From Fulvimarina endophytica (GTDB taxonomy: Bacteria > Pseudomonadota > Alphaproteobacteria > Rhizobiales > Rhizobiaceae): 64,000 nt of DNA. A model generated the notes under the pieces. That model was not told where the DNA came from and did no database searches. It saw only the letters and a list, made by a program, of their open reading frames with translations. This document shows positions 17,125 through 26,023 of this stretch, in pieces (position 1 is the first letter of the stretch; each line of letters starts with the position of its first letter). The DNA lies in the NCBI RefSeq assembly GCF_003403015.1, contig NZ_QURL01000005.1, positions 490,671 through 554,670 of the forward strand, in the 5' to 3' direction. Position numbers and translations under genes: made by a program.

Positions 17125-17544
17125 TCAGGCGGCTCGTTCGGAGCCGATCATCTTCGGGGAACCGCCCGGTGCGGGCGCGATGGCCCGGCTCTCGGCAAGG
17201 CCGCGCTCGGCGTTCGCACGCTCGGCCCGCTCCTGTCGCAGGCGCTGGAGAGCATCCTCCAGTTCGGCCTTCTCGCGCTCCATCTTCTCCATCTCGAACT
17301 TCCGGCGCCAGGCCTCGCGGCGGTTGGTACCCTCGGAAATCCAGGTGAAGACGCATCCCACCACGACGCCGACGAGCGCGGAGGCGATGATGATAAGCGA
17401 AAGCGGAAGGTCGAACACGAATTGCGGCATCGTCCCGAACGGATCGAGGCTCAGGGAGACGGGGTTCCGATTGATGACGAGGAAGGTGACGAGCGGAACG
17501 GCGATGACGAGAAGAAGGAGAACGGACAGAATGCGGGAAATCAT
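17125..17544 (-). CDS. lapA: LapA-domain membrane protein
   Basis: A 139-residue protein of the LapA (DUF1049) family. E. coli LapA works with LapB in lipopolysaccharide assembly and LpxC turnover. Two membrane segments are visible (ILSVLLLLVIAVPLVTFLVI and LSLIIIASALVGVVVGCVF), followed by a charged coiled coil (about residues 78-115). It follows ihfB in the usual alphaproteobacterial order sppA-ihfB-lapA. The downstream hairpins separate it from the convergent coxG-like gene. Confidence 0.88.
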   Translation of the reverse strand: MISRILSVLLLLVIAVPLVTFLVINRNPVSLSLDPFGTMPQFVFDLPLSLIIIASALVGVVVGCVFTWISEGTNRREAWRRKFEMEKMEREKAELEDALQRLRQERAERANAERGLAESRAIAPAPGGSPKMIGSERAA

Positions 17545-17732
17545 GACGGTCTCTTTCGTCCCTCTGTATATCTGCGGCCCATAGCCACTCGAAGCGTCAC
17601 CGGCGCTTCACGGTTCAATCGTGAAGATGCCGCGTCGTCTCACCAAGTCAATCGATTCGTTGGATTGGAAGAGCCCATGCGGAAAGCCGGGCGTCTCGGT
17701 CGGCGCTTCTCGCCTCGGAACCCGCCAAGTCC

Positions 17733-18017
17733 TCAGCTGTCCTCGTTCAGCCGTTCGCGCAGTTCCTTGCCGGGCTTGAAGAAGGGCACCCACTTCTCCG
17801 GCACCTCCACCGCCTCGCCGGTCCGCGGGTTGCGGCCGGTGCGCGGCGGACGGTTCTTGATGGAGAAGGCTCCGAACCCGCGCAATTCGACCCGGTTCGA
17901 CTCGCACAGCGCCTCGGTGATCTCGTCGAAGATCGCGTTGACCACCGTCTCCACGTCGCGGTGATAAAGATGCGGATTGCGTTCCGCGATCACCTGAACC
18001 AGTTCCGACTTGATCAC
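17733..18017 (-). CDS. ihfB: integration host factor subunit beta
   Basis: DNA-bending nucleoid protein that pairs with IHF-alpha. It has 94 residues, the family's usual length, when started at GTG 18017. The sequence begins [20 protein letters not shown] and contains the DNA-intercalating arm region [16 protein letters not shown]. The frame is open much further upstream, but that part is not conserved and would disagree with all known IHF. GAGGA lies just before the GTG. It lies between sppA and lapA on the same strand. Confidence 0.96.
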   Translation of the reverse strand: MIKSELVQVIAERNPHLYHRDVETVVNAIFDEITEALCESNRVELRGFGAFSIKNRPPRTGRNPRTGEAVEVPEKWVPFFKPGKELRERLNEDS

Positions 18018-18126
18018 GTCCTCGCCCTTCCGCTTCGACCGGCGCAGATCGCCTCCGTCGATGACCGGCACCGACCGGTCGAAGACTGGAACGGACGGAT
18101 CGTTCGCCGGACGGACGATGCACACA

Positions 18127-19071
18127 TTATCGTGAAGGGTGCCAAAGCGAGACCAGCCCGTCAAGCTGCATGGCCTTGACGGACCACGGAAGAATTCCTG
18201 CGTCGAAACCAAGAGCCTCGGCCAGCGAACGGCTGCCCGCCTCAAGGAGCGCGAAAGGCAATCCGTCCTCGCTGTCCGGCTTGCGATCGACGATCTCGAG
18301 CCCGGCCGGGATCTCCCGTTCCTCTTCGAGCCACTGCCGCACGGCCTCTTCGCCGCCGATGGCGTCGACGAGCTTCAGGTCGATCGCCTGCCGGCCGGAA
18401 AAGATCGCGGCATTGTCGACGGCGGCGATCTCGGCCGCCGTCATCTGCCGGCGCTCGCGGACGATGTCGCGGAACCAGTCATAGGTGTCCATGATGAGGG
18501 AGTCGATCATCTGCAGCGCCTCGGGCGGCGGCGGACCGAAGGGCGAGGGTTCGGCCTTGATCGGCGAGGACTTCACCGAATCCACCTCCACCCCCACCGT
18601 GTCTAGGAGCTTCGAGGCGTTCACATACTGGAACAGGACGCCGATCGAGCCGACGATCGAGGTCCGCCGCGCGACGATGTGATCGCTGGCCGCCGCCACC
18701 ATGTAGCCGGCCGAGGCGGCCAGCGTGCCGACCTCGGTCGCGACGGGTTTGGTCTCGGCGAGCGAGCGGACCGCCTCGTAGAGCGCTTCGCCGCCCACCG
18801 TCGTCCCGCCCGGCGAATCGATGCGCAGGACGACCGCGCGGACGGCTTCGTCCTCCTTCAGCCTGTCGAGAAGATCGAGGAGCTTGTGATCCTCGGTGAT
18901 CATGCCTTCGATCGAGACGCGCGCGATCTCTTCGCCGCCCGTTTCGCCGTCGAATGTGAGAAGGCTCGCGACTGCGACGGCCGCGACGACGGCGAGCGCC
19001 GCCACCACGCGCCAAAACGAGACCTTTCGCCTCAGGGAGCGGCGGTCGATGAGATCGTCGGCACGGGCCAC
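18127..19071 (-). CDS. sppA: signal peptide peptidase SppA, short form
   Basis: Membrane serine protease that degrades cleaved signal peptides. It has 314 residues, the short single-domain form. One membrane segment is at residues 20-40 ([19 protein letters not shown]). The catalytic Ser is in [11 protein letters not shown] (S120) and the catalytic Lys in [12 protein letters not shown] (K172). The substrate-groove block [15 protein letters not shown] is present. GTG 19071 is well supported: TGAGGAGA lies six bases upstream. The gene leads an sppA-ihfB-lapA run. Confidence 0.94.
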   Translation of the reverse strand: MARADDLIDRRSLRRKVSFWRVVAALAVVAAVAVASLLTFDGETGGEEIARVSIEGMITEDHKLLDLLDRLKEDEAVRAVVLRIDSPGGTTVGGEALYEAVRSLAETKPVATEVGTLAASAGYMVAAASDHIVARRTSIVGSIGVLFQYVNASKLLDTVGVEVDSVKSSPIKAEPSPFGPPPPEALQMIDSLIMDTYDWFRDIVRERRQMTAAEIAAVDNAAIFSGRQAIDLKLVDAIGGEEAVRQWLEEEREIPAGLEIVDRKPDSEDGLPFALLEAGSRSLAEALGFDAGILPWSVKAMQLDGLVSLWHPSR

Positions 19072-19322
19072 GGTCTGTCTCCTCAGACGGTCTGGGTCGA
19101 TGGGGGGCCGAGGGTGTGAGCCGGCCGTTCGAAGCTTGCGGCCGGCCGGACCCTCGATTTAGAGCAGGATCGTTCACACATGAAGGATAGACTCGCCAAG
19201 ATGCGGCGAAACATCTACCCTGCGTGCTGCCTCACAATTCACGTAAAGTTCCACGAAGAGCGGGCGTTACGAAGCGTGTTTAAGCGGCATGCGGGCCGAA
19301 GCCAAGCAAGGGAACATCCGAT

Positions 19323-20132
19323 TTGACGGATCACGTCGGAAACAGCGGACACGATCCGGTCGAGCAGGCAGGCCGATTGGGCTCCGCAGCCGATCATGCG
19401 GGGCATTCGACGACCGAAGACGCACGTCAGGCGCGCGAGTTCGCGAGCGCCCGGCGGTCCGGTCGCCGCGTGAAGACCCTGAAGATCGTGCTGCCCGTCG
19501 TCGGCTGCCTCATCGTCGCCGCCGGTATCGCGATCACGGTGGTCGCCCGTGCGATCCCCGACGGGGTCCGCCTCTCCAATGCCAGCATCCAGGACGGGCG
19601 CGTGGTGATGGACGATCCGCGCATGTCGGGCGTCGACGCCAATGACCGCCCGTTCCAGCTCGTCGCCCAGAAGGCGATGCAGGCGATCACGGGCGGCGCC
19701 GTCGATCTGGAGGGCATCAACGCCAAGGTCTCGATCAGCGACGATGCCAGCGCCGTCATCCGGGCGAGCGCGGGGCACTACGATCCCGAGGGCCAGAAGC
19801 TCAATCTCACCGGCAAGCTCGACGTCCAGACGACCGACGGCATGGAGATCGCCATGCGCTCGGCGGCGATCGATCTCGACGAGGGCGTTCTGACCAGCGA
19901 CGAGCCGCTCTTCATCCAAACCTCTCGTCAAGAAATCCGTGCTAATGCTCTGCGACTGAGCGATAGCGGCGACAAGATCCGGTTGTCCGGCGGCGTCTCG
20001 ATCGTTCTGAAGCCCGACCGGGCCGCCAACGGCGTCGAGGACCCGGCCGACGACGGTCTCAAGGAGGCCGCCGCTATCATGAACGATCCACGCCTGGCCG
20101 ACGCCGAGCCCTTTTCTCCCGGAGACCAATGA
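19323..20132 (+). CDS. lptC: LPS export ABC transporter periplasmic protein LptC
   Basis: Bitopic inner-membrane protein of the LptBFGC exporter, which hands LPS from the ABC transporter to LptA. It has 269 residues. A hydrophilic cytoplasmic N-terminus is followed by one membrane span (LKIVLPVVGCLIVAAGIAI, about residues 52-71) and a periplasmic OstA-like beta domain (NLTGKLDVQTTDGMEI). The start is TTG at 19323 with AAGGGAA about ten bases upstream; no ATG or GTG fits. Its stop overlaps lptA (ATGA). It diverges from sppA across 250 bases that must hold both promoters. Confidence 0.88.
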   Translation: MTDHVGNSGHDPVEQAGRLGSAADHAGHSTTEDARQAREFASARRSGRRVKTLKIVLPVVGCLIVAAGIAITVVARAIPDGVRLSNASIQDGRVVMDDPRMSGVDANDRPFQLVAQKAMQAITGGAVDLEGINAKVSISDDASAVIRASAGHYDPEGQKLNLTGKLDVQTTDGMEIAMRSAAIDLDEGVLTSDEPLFIQTSRQEIRANALRLSDSGDKIRLSGGVSIVLKPDRAANGVEDPADDGLKEAAAIMNDPRLADAEPFSPGDQ

Positions 20133-20746
20133 TCATGCGACCCTCCTCTGCGATCGTCACGGCCGCGCTCCTCGTCGGAGCCATCGGCGCATCCATTCCG
20201 GCCGCTTACGCGCAGGAGGGAAGCTTCGGCAGCAGCTTCAACGGGCTTCAGGTCGACGGCAACCAGCCGATCTCGATCGAGTCGAGCACGCTCGACGTGG
20301 ACGACAAGGCGGCGATCGCGACCTTCACCGGCAATGTCACGGTGGCTCAGGGACCGACGGAACTCAGAACCGGCAAGCTCATCGTCCACTACAAGGGCAA
20401 CTCGGCGCGCGGCGGAACGACCAACGCCTCCACCGGCGGCGGCGGCCTTCCGGGCGGATCGAGCTCGATCGAGCGCCTCGAGGCGTCCGACAAGGTCTAT
20501 GTGAAGTCGCAGGATCAGGTCGCGACGGCCGAACGGGCGACCTTCGACATGGCCAGCAATCTGGTGGTGATGAGCGGAGACGTGGTGCTGAGCCAGGGCG
20601 ACAACGTCGCCGAGGGATGCCGCCTGACGATCCGCATGGATACGGGCCAGGCCAAGCTCGAATCCGCCAACTGCGACGGCGCTTCCTCCGGAGCCGGCGG
20701 CGGCAGCGGCCGGGTTCGGATGATGCTGACGCCAGGCAACAACTGA
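20129..20746 (+). CDS. lptA: LPS transport periplasmic protein LptA
   Basis: Soluble bridge protein that carries LPS across the periplasm. It has 205 residues with a signal peptide ending AAYAQEG. The OstA/LptA repeat blocks are visible: IESSTLDVDDKAAIATFTGN and MASNLVVMSGDVVLSQGDNV. A Gly/Ser-rich loop (NASTGGGGLPGGSSS) interrupts the domain, as in other rhizobial LptA. ATG 20129 overlaps the lptC stop; the alternative ATG at 20135 would shorten it by two residues. Confidence 0.92.
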   Translation: MIMRPSSAIVTAALLVGAIGASIPAAYAQEGSFGSSFNGLQVDGNQPISIESSTLDVDDKAAIATFTGNVTVAQGPTELRTGKLIVHYKGNSARGGTTNASTGGGGLPGGSSSIERLEASDKVYVKSQDQVATAERATFDMASNLVVMSGDVVLSQGDNVAEGCRLTIRMDTGQAKLESANCDGASSGAGGGSGRVRMMLTPGNN

Positions 20747-20750
20747 CACG

Positions 20751-21566
20751 ATGCTCGACAGAATGACGCCGGCTGACCGGCACGAGGGGTCCGGTGGCCA
20801 GCTGCCGGATCGCGCCTTTCCGGACGGCACCACGCAGCGCAGCCAGGGTGTCCTGACGGCCGAGGGTCTGACCAAGACCTATCGCGGTCGCCGGGTCGTC
20901 GACGGCGTCGGCCTCTCGGTCCGGCGCGGCGAAGCCGTGGGGCTCCTCGGGCCGAACGGCGCCGGCAAGACGACCTGCTTCTACATGATCACGGGTCTCG
21001 TGCCCGTCGACGACGGAACCATCACGCTCGACGGACAGGACGTGACGAAGGTGCCGATGTATCGGCGCTCGCGCCTCGGGATCGGCTATCTGCCCCAGGA
21101 GGCCTCGATCTTCCGTGGCCTGTCCGTGGAGGACAATGTGCGTGCGGTGCTCGAAGTGTCCGAGCGCGACAAGACCCGGCGCGAAGCGGAACTGACCTCC
21201 CTTCTGGAGGAGTTTCACATCGACCATCTGCGCAAGCAGCCCTCGACTTCGCTTTCGGGCGGAGAGCGGCGCCGCTGCGAGATCGCCCGCGCACTCGCCT
21301 CAAAGCCGACCTTCATGCTGCTCGACGAGCCCTTCGCGGGCGTCGATCCGATCGCAGTCGCCGACATCCAGGCTCTGGTGCGCCACCTCACCCAGCGCGG
21401 GATCGGCGTTCTCATCACCGACCACAATGTGCGCGAGACGCTCGGCCTCATCGACCGCGCCTATATCATGCATGCCGGACGGGTCCTGACCCATGGCAGC
21501 CCGCAGGAAATCGTCGACGATCCGGACGTGCGCCGTCTTTACCTTGGCGATCAGTTCAGCTTCTGA
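20751..21566 (+). CDS. lptB: LPS export ABC transporter ATP-binding protein LptB
   Basis: ATPase that drives LPS extraction from the inner membrane. It has 271 residues, with about 33 more N-terminal residues than E. coli LptB. Walker A is GPNGAGKTTCFYMITG, the signature SLSGGERRRCEIARALA, Walker B FMLLDEPFAGVDPIAV, followed by the switch His in ITDHNVRE. It starts four bases after lptA. The order lptC-lptA-lptB-rpoN is conserved through proteobacteria. Confidence 0.97.
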   Translation: MLDRMTPADRHEGSGGQLPDRAFPDGTTQRSQGVLTAEGLTKTYRGRRVVDGVGLSVRRGEAVGLLGPNGAGKTTCFYMITGLVPVDDGTITLDGQDVTKVPMYRRSRLGIGYLPQEASIFRGLSVEDNVRAVLEVSERDKTRREAELTSLLEEFHIDHLRKQPSTSLSGGERRRCEIARALASKPTFMLLDEPFAGVDPIAVADIQALVRHLTQRGIGVLITDHNVRETLGLIDRAYIMHAGRVLTHGSPQEIVDDPDVRRLYLGDQFSF

Positions 21567-21756
21567 AGAAGCCTGCGGCCGGCCTTGAATCTGTTGACTC
21601 CCGTGGCGCGGTCGCGCTTGATGTCAAGGCATCGGTTCGTCTTCGAACATGCCGGCCGGGCCGGGTCGACGGCGGAGGTCGCCTCCCCGGTCGATGCCGG
21701 CTTCGCCTCGCATCGATGAGCATCTTCAATCGGAGAGTCTGGGTTCAGCGTTCACC

Positions 21757-23193
21757 ATGGCCTTAGCTGCGAAACTTCAGTTCCGGCAGAGCCAGTCCAT
21801 GGTGATGACGCCGCAATTGCTGCAGTCGATCCGGCTGCTGCAATACGGCCACGGCGAGTTGAAGGCGTTTCTCGACGCGGAGATCGAGCGCAATCCCCTT
21901 CTGACCATCGCTCCCGGACAGGCTCTCACGACCTCCGTTCCCTCGCCCGAGATGGCGATCGGGGCGGGGATCGGCGCGATGTCCGGAAGTGTCGGCGCGT
22001 CCCTTCCCCCCGCGACCCAGGCGCGCCATCGCGGATCGAGCGGCACCGGGTCGTCGGCCGCTTCCGATCACGGCCTCGAAAATCTCGCCGACGACAGGGT
22101 CTCTCTCCTCTCCCACGCGCTCGGCGAGGCGCGCGACATCGCGGGCGGGGCGAGGACACGGGCGATCGCGGAAGCCTTCGCCGACGCCCTCGACGAGAGC
22201 GGCTATTGCCGATCGAGCCCGGCGGAAATCGCCGCTGAGAATGGGTTCGAGCCAGATCTCTGCGAGACGGTTCTGCGAAAGCTCCAGGCGCATGCGGTGC
22301 CGCCCGGCCTCTTCGCCCTCGATCTGAAGGATTGCCTCGCCATCCAGCTGACGCGGCAGAACCGCTACGATCCGGTGATCGGTGCGGTGATCGACAATCT
22401 GCATCTTCTCGCCAATCGCGATTTCGCGGCGCTTCAGCGCCTGACAGGTGAGGATCAGGAAGGCCTTCTGGAGATCCTGGCGGAAATCCGCGCCCTCGAT
22501 CCCAAGCCCGGCCATGCCTTTGTCGGTGGCGGTGCCGAGAGCATCGAGCCGGACGTCCTGATCCGCGAGGACGGGGCCGGCGGCTGGATCGTCGAACTCA
22601 ATCCGGAAACCCTGCCCCGCGTGCTGACGGACCGCACCTATATGAAGCGGGTGCGCCAGACGGCGAAGAGCGAGCCGGACCGCGCCTTTCTCAGCGAATG
22701 TCTGCAATCGGCGAGCTGGCTGGAGCGCGCCCTGGAAAGCCGGGCGCAGACCATTCTGAAGGTCGCCGAGGAGATCGTCAGGCGCCAGGCGGGTTTTCTG
22801 TCCGAAGGCGTGACGGGCATGAAGCCGATGACCCTTGCGGCGGTCGCCGAGGCGATCGGCATGCACGAGTCGACGGTGAGCCGTGTCACGCACATGAAAT
22901 TCGTCGCAACGCCGCGCGGCGTCTTCGAGATGCGCTTCTTCTTCACGCGCGCCATCGCGGCGGCCGATGGCGGGGATGCCCATTCGGCCGAGAGCGTCAA
23001 GCACCGGATCCGGTGCCTGATCGGAGCGGAGGTCGCCGGCAAAGTGCTCTCCGACGACGACATCGCGGCGGTCCTGAAGAGCGAGGGCGTCGACCTCGCG
23101 CGCCGAACCGTCGCGAAATATCGCGAGGCGCTCGCGATCCCCTCCTCCATCCAGCGCCGACGCGAACTGAACGCGCGGCGCCTTGCGTCATAG
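21757..23193 (+). CDS. rpoN: RNA polymerase sigma-54 factor
   Basis: Sigma factor for nitrogen-type promoters that need an enhancer-binding ATPase. From ATG 21757 it has 478 residues. Region I is Gln/Leu-rich (FRQSQSMVMTPQLLQSIRLL), the core-binding domain follows, then the helix-turn-helix (AVAEAIGMHESTVSRVT) and the RpoN box ARRTVAKYREAL near the end. The frame is open to 21649, but the added residues are not conserved. No clear ribosome-binding site precedes 21757, so the start is less certain than the identity. The order with lptB upstream and hpf and ptsN downstream is typical. Confidence 0.96.
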   Translation: MALAAKLQFRQSQSMVMTPQLLQSIRLLQYGHGELKAFLDAEIERNPLLTIAPGQALTTSVPSPEMAIGAGIGAMSGSVGASLPPATQARHRGSSGTGSSAASDHGLENLADDRVSLLSHALGEARDIAGGARTRAIAEAFADALDESGYCRSSPAEIAAENGFEPDLCETVLRKLQAHAVPPGLFALDLKDCLAIQLTRQNRYDPVIGAVIDNLHLLANRDFAALQRLTGEDQEGLLEILAEIRALDPKPGHAFVGGGAESIEPDVLIREDGAGGWIVELNPETLPRVLTDRTYMKRVRQTAKSEPDRAFLSECLQSASWLERALESRAQTILKVAEEIVRRQAGFLSEGVTGMKPMTLAAVAEAIGMHESTVSRVTHMKFVATPRGVFEMRFFFTRAIAAADGGDAHSAESVKHRIRCLIGAEVAGKVLSDDDIAAVLKSEGVDLARRTVAKYREALAIPSSIQRRRELNARRLAS

Positions 23194-23453
23194 GGCACCG
23201 CACGCAAGCGGCGACGCGGCCGTTTTGCGACCGGTAACGGAGGTTACTTTTCGGCGAGCCGCGCTGCATCCACCCGCACGGCTTGCGCGTTGACATTGCG
23301 AGGGCCGGTCCATAGAAGGCGCCCGTTCCGGCAGATGCCGTCATCGTGGGATGCGGATGTCGGAAAATGCGTCTAGACTGGCCTTTCGCCCTGCTGTCGG
23401 TGCGTTCGCGCGGCGGGCAGGACGTGGCAAAGGATGCGAAGAGGACAACGGTG

Positions 23454-24026
23454 ATGACTATACGTGTTTCCGGCAAGCACATGGAAGTCGGTGAAGCGTT
23501 CCGCACTCGAATCGAGGAACGTCTCGGCGAAGCGGTCGACAAATACTTCGACGGCAATTTCTCAGCCTCGGCCGTCGTCACCAAGGCGGGCAACCGCTTC
23601 TCCTGCGACTGCGTGATCCATCTCGATACCGGCGTCGTGTTCCAGGCCCAGGGCGAGGCCCACGATCCAGAGGCGAGCTTCGCCGAAGCCGGCGAGAAGA
23701 TCGAGAAGCGGCTGCGCCGCTACAAGCGCCGCCTCAAGGATCATCACGCCAACGGCAATCACAAGACCCTCGCCTACCAGATCATGGAAGCGATCCCGGA
23801 AGAGACCGAAGAGGTTCCCGAGGACTACGCTCCGGTCATCGTCGCCGAGACGACCCTCAATATCGGGACCCATTCCGTGGCGGGCGCCGTCATGGAACTC
23901 GACCGGCAGGACGGCCCCATGGTTCTCTTCCGCAATGCCAAGTCCGGCGACATCAACATCGTGTTCAGGCGCGCCGACGGAAATGTCGGCTGGGTCGACC
24001 CGTCCGCCTATGCGAGCGAAGCGTGA
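23454..24026 (+). CDS. hpf: ribosome hibernation promoting factor, long form
   Basis: Binds the 30S decoding site and dimerises ribosomes into 100S particles in stationary phase. It has 190 residues: an N-terminal HPF/RaiA domain (IRVSGKHMEVGEAFRTRIEE) and a C-terminal dimerisation domain (GAVMELDRQDGPMVLFRNA), so it is the long form. ATG 23454 has GAGGA about nine bases upstream. It follows rpoN by 260 bases and may have its own promoter. Confidence 0.95.
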   Translation: MTIRVSGKHMEVGEAFRTRIEERLGEAVDKYFDGNFSASAVVTKAGNRFSCDCVIHLDTGVVFQAQGEAHDPEASFAEAGEKIEKRLRRYKRRLKDHHANGNHKTLAYQIMEAIPEETEEVPEDYAPVIVAETTLNIGTHSVAGAVMELDRQDGPMVLFRNAKSGDINIVFRRADGNVGWVDPSAYASEA

Positions 24027-24089
24027 GGGCCGCGTAAGGTCCGTCGACGAGTCTCGACAGCGCAAATCTCACGAGAGGTCGTGTTTTTC

Positions 24090-24554
24090 ATGGATTTCGA
24101 AACGCTCATCGAGCCGGCAGCGATCATGCCGGTTCTGAAGGCCACGTCGAAGCGTCAGGTCCTGCAGGAAATGTCTGCCAAGGCTGCCGAACTGATCGGG
24201 CGCTCCGAGAGGGAGATCCTGGAGACGATCCTCAACCGCGAGAAGCTGGGCTCGACGGGTGTCGGGCACGGCATCGCCATCCCCCACGGCAAGCTCGTCG
24301 ACCTCCCGCGCATTACCGGCGTGTTCGCGCGTCTGCAGAAACCCGTCGATTTCGACGCCCTCGACGAGGAGCCGGTCGACCTGGTGTTTCTGCTTCTGGC
24401 ACCGGAGCATTCCGGTGCCGATCATCTGAAGGCACTTTCGAGGGTCGCGCGTCTCCTGCGCGACCCCGAAACCGTATCGACCATTCGCGGCGTGCAGGAT
24501 GCCGGCGCGATCTTCGCGGCCATGGCTCACTCGACCACGCAGAACGCCGCATGA
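24090..24554 (+). CDS. ptsN: PTS IIA-like nitrogen regulatory protein
   Basis: EIIA-Ntr, the terminal phosphoacceptor of the nitrogen PTS, regulating potassium transport and carbon-nitrogen balance. It has 154 residues. The phosphorylated His is in GHGIAIPHGKL (H66). ATG 24090 is chosen because GAGAGG lies eleven bases upstream; a GTG nine bases earlier would sit on that site. It ends overlapping the GST gene in an ATGA arrangement. Confidence 0.95.
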   Translation: MDFETLIEPAAIMPVLKATSKRQVLQEMSAKAAELIGRSEREILETILNREKLGSTGVGHGIAIPHGKLVDLPRITGVFARLQKPVDFDALDEEPVDLVFLLLAPEHSGADHLKALSRVARLLRDPETVSTIRGVQDAGAIFAAMAHSTTQNAA

Positions 24555-25219
24555 GCGGAACGCTCACCGTCCACCATCTCAACGATTCGCGGTCCCAGCG
24601 CGTCCTCTGGCTGCTCGAGGAGCTGGAGCTCGACTACCGCATCGAGCATTATCAGCGCGATCCCGACATGACCGCGCCCGAAAGGCTGCGGGAGATCCAT
24701 CCGCTCGGAAAGTCGCCCGTCCTCACCCATGACGGCCGGACGATCGCGGAGACGGGCGCGATCATCGAATACATCCTGTCGCTCAAGCCCGATCACGGAA
24801 TGCTGCCGCCCGAGGGCACGCCGGACTACTGGCAGGCGCGTCACTTCCTGCACTATGCCGAAGGCTCGGCGATGCCGCCGCTCTTCCTGATGCTCGTCCT
24901 CGGCATGATCCCCGATCGCGCGCCCTTCTTCGTCAAGCCCGTCCTGTCGGCGGCGATGGAAAAGGTTGAGGAGAGCTATGTCGCGCCGGAGATCGCCAAG
25001 CATCTCGACCACTGGGAGCATGCGATCGGCACGGGCGGCTGGTTCGCCGGCCCGAACTTCTCGGTCGCCGACATCATGATGAGCTTCCCGGTGGAAGCGG
25101 CCGGCAAGCGCTTCGGCTACGACGCGCGTCCCAAGCTGCGCGCCTTCCTCACCACGATCCACGAGCGCGATGCCTATCGCAGGGCGCTGAAGCGCGGCGG
25201 GCCCTACGCCTACGCCTGA
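24551..25219 (+). CDS. glutathione S-transferase family protein
   Basis: A 222-residue protein with the thioredoxin-like GST N-terminal domain (HHLNDSRSQRVLWLLEELEL, with PLGKSPVL and the ETGAIIEYIL glutathione-binding block) and an alpha-helical C-terminal domain (GGWFAGPNFSVADIMMSFP). The catalytic class resembles bacterial beta/nu-like enzymes annotated as GST; the substrate is unknown. It is translationally coupled to ptsN by a 4-base overlap, so it belongs to the same transcript. Confidence 0.9.
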   Translation: MSGTLTVHHLNDSRSQRVLWLLEELELDYRIEHYQRDPDMTAPERLREIHPLGKSPVLTHDGRTIAETGAIIEYILSLKPDHGMLPPEGTPDYWQARHFLHYAEGSAMPPLFLMLVLGMIPDRAPFFVKPVLSAAMEKVEESYVAPEIAKHLDHWEHAIGTGGWFAGPNFSVADIMMSFPVEAAGKRFGYDARPKLRAFLTTIHERDAYRRALKRGGPYAYA

Positions 25220-25394
25220 CGGAAGCGCCGGCCACCTCCCATCCACACATATCGCACGACGTGCCGAAAGGCGCGCTGTGTGTTCCCGCGCGCGCGAGTC
25301 TCGGACATCGATCCGGGCTCAGCACCTGCGCCCAGGTCCGAGACGTGACAGGTCGGCTTCGTCGCAATGCGTCGCGGGCGACCCGTTTCTTCCC

Positions 25395-25435
25395 AAACAA
25401 AAACCCCGCGCGACGCATCCAGCATCGCACGGGGT
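25395..25435 (-). terminator. rho-independent terminator of ffh-rpsP
   Basis: On the minus strand, an 11-base-pair stem (arms 25425-25435 and 25403-25413, with one G-U pair) is followed directly by UUUUUGUUU (25395-25402). It lies 80 bases after rpsP and is a textbook intrinsic terminator for the ffh-rpsP transcript. Confidence 0.9.
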
Positions 25436-25515
25436 GACTATGTGTTGGCAATATCGAACGCGACGAAGACCGGGGACCCGGCCTTCGGCTCGATAGGAAG
25501 CCTTGCGGCAGGCCG

Positions 25516-25935
25516 TTACTCGGCGCTCGCCTCTTCGGCGGCCGGAGCGTTCTTGGCGGCTTCAGCGTCGGCAGCGGCCTTCTCGGCGGCTTCGCGAGCG
25601 TCTTCCTCACGCTGCTTGCGCTCGGCCTCGCGCTCCTGCGCCTTCTTGCCCGGCAGCGCCTTCTTGGGGTTCTTGCGCTCGGGACGGTTGGCGATACCGG
25701 CCTGGTCGAGGAAACGGAGCACGCGATCGGTCGGCTGGGCACCTTCCGAGAGCCAGTGCTTGATGCGCTCCTCGTTGAGCTTCACGCGCTCGCCATCCTT
25801 GGGGAGCATCGGGTTCCAGGCGCCGAGCTGCTCGACGAAACGGCCATCGCGCGGTGAGCGGGCATCGGCGACGACGATGTGGTAGTAGGGGCGCTTCTTG
25901 GAGCCCGCACGGGCCAGACGCATTTTCAGGGGCAT
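25516..25935 (-). CDS. rpsP: 30S ribosomal protein S16
   Basis: Small-subunit ribosomal protein. It has 139 residues; the first about 80 are the S16 core ([32 protein letters not shown]). The rest is a charged Ala/Glu/Lys-rich extension, common in alphaproteobacteria. ATG 25935 follows AAGGAAG. It lies 88 bases downstream of ffh. The usual next genes rimM-trmD-rplS are missing here; rimM is 16 kb away. Confidence 0.97.
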   Translation of the reverse strand: MPLKMRLARAGSKKRPYYHIVVADARSPRDGRFVEQLGAWNPMLPKDGERVKLNEERIKHWLSEGAQPTDRVLRFLDQAGIANRPERKNPKKALPGKKAQEREAERKQREEDAREAAEKAAADAEAAKNAPAAEEASAE

Positions 25936-26023
25936 TGGTTCTTCCTTCTGATGGGTGGATCGCCTGAAAGCGGCATCCACCATTCTTTTGATTGACTGCG
26001 TGTTCGAACCGGCCTTGGACCGG

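Noticed and set aside
18018..18245. N-terminal extension of IhfB
   Set aside because: The frame is open, but IHF-beta is about 94 residues in all families and the added part is not conserved.
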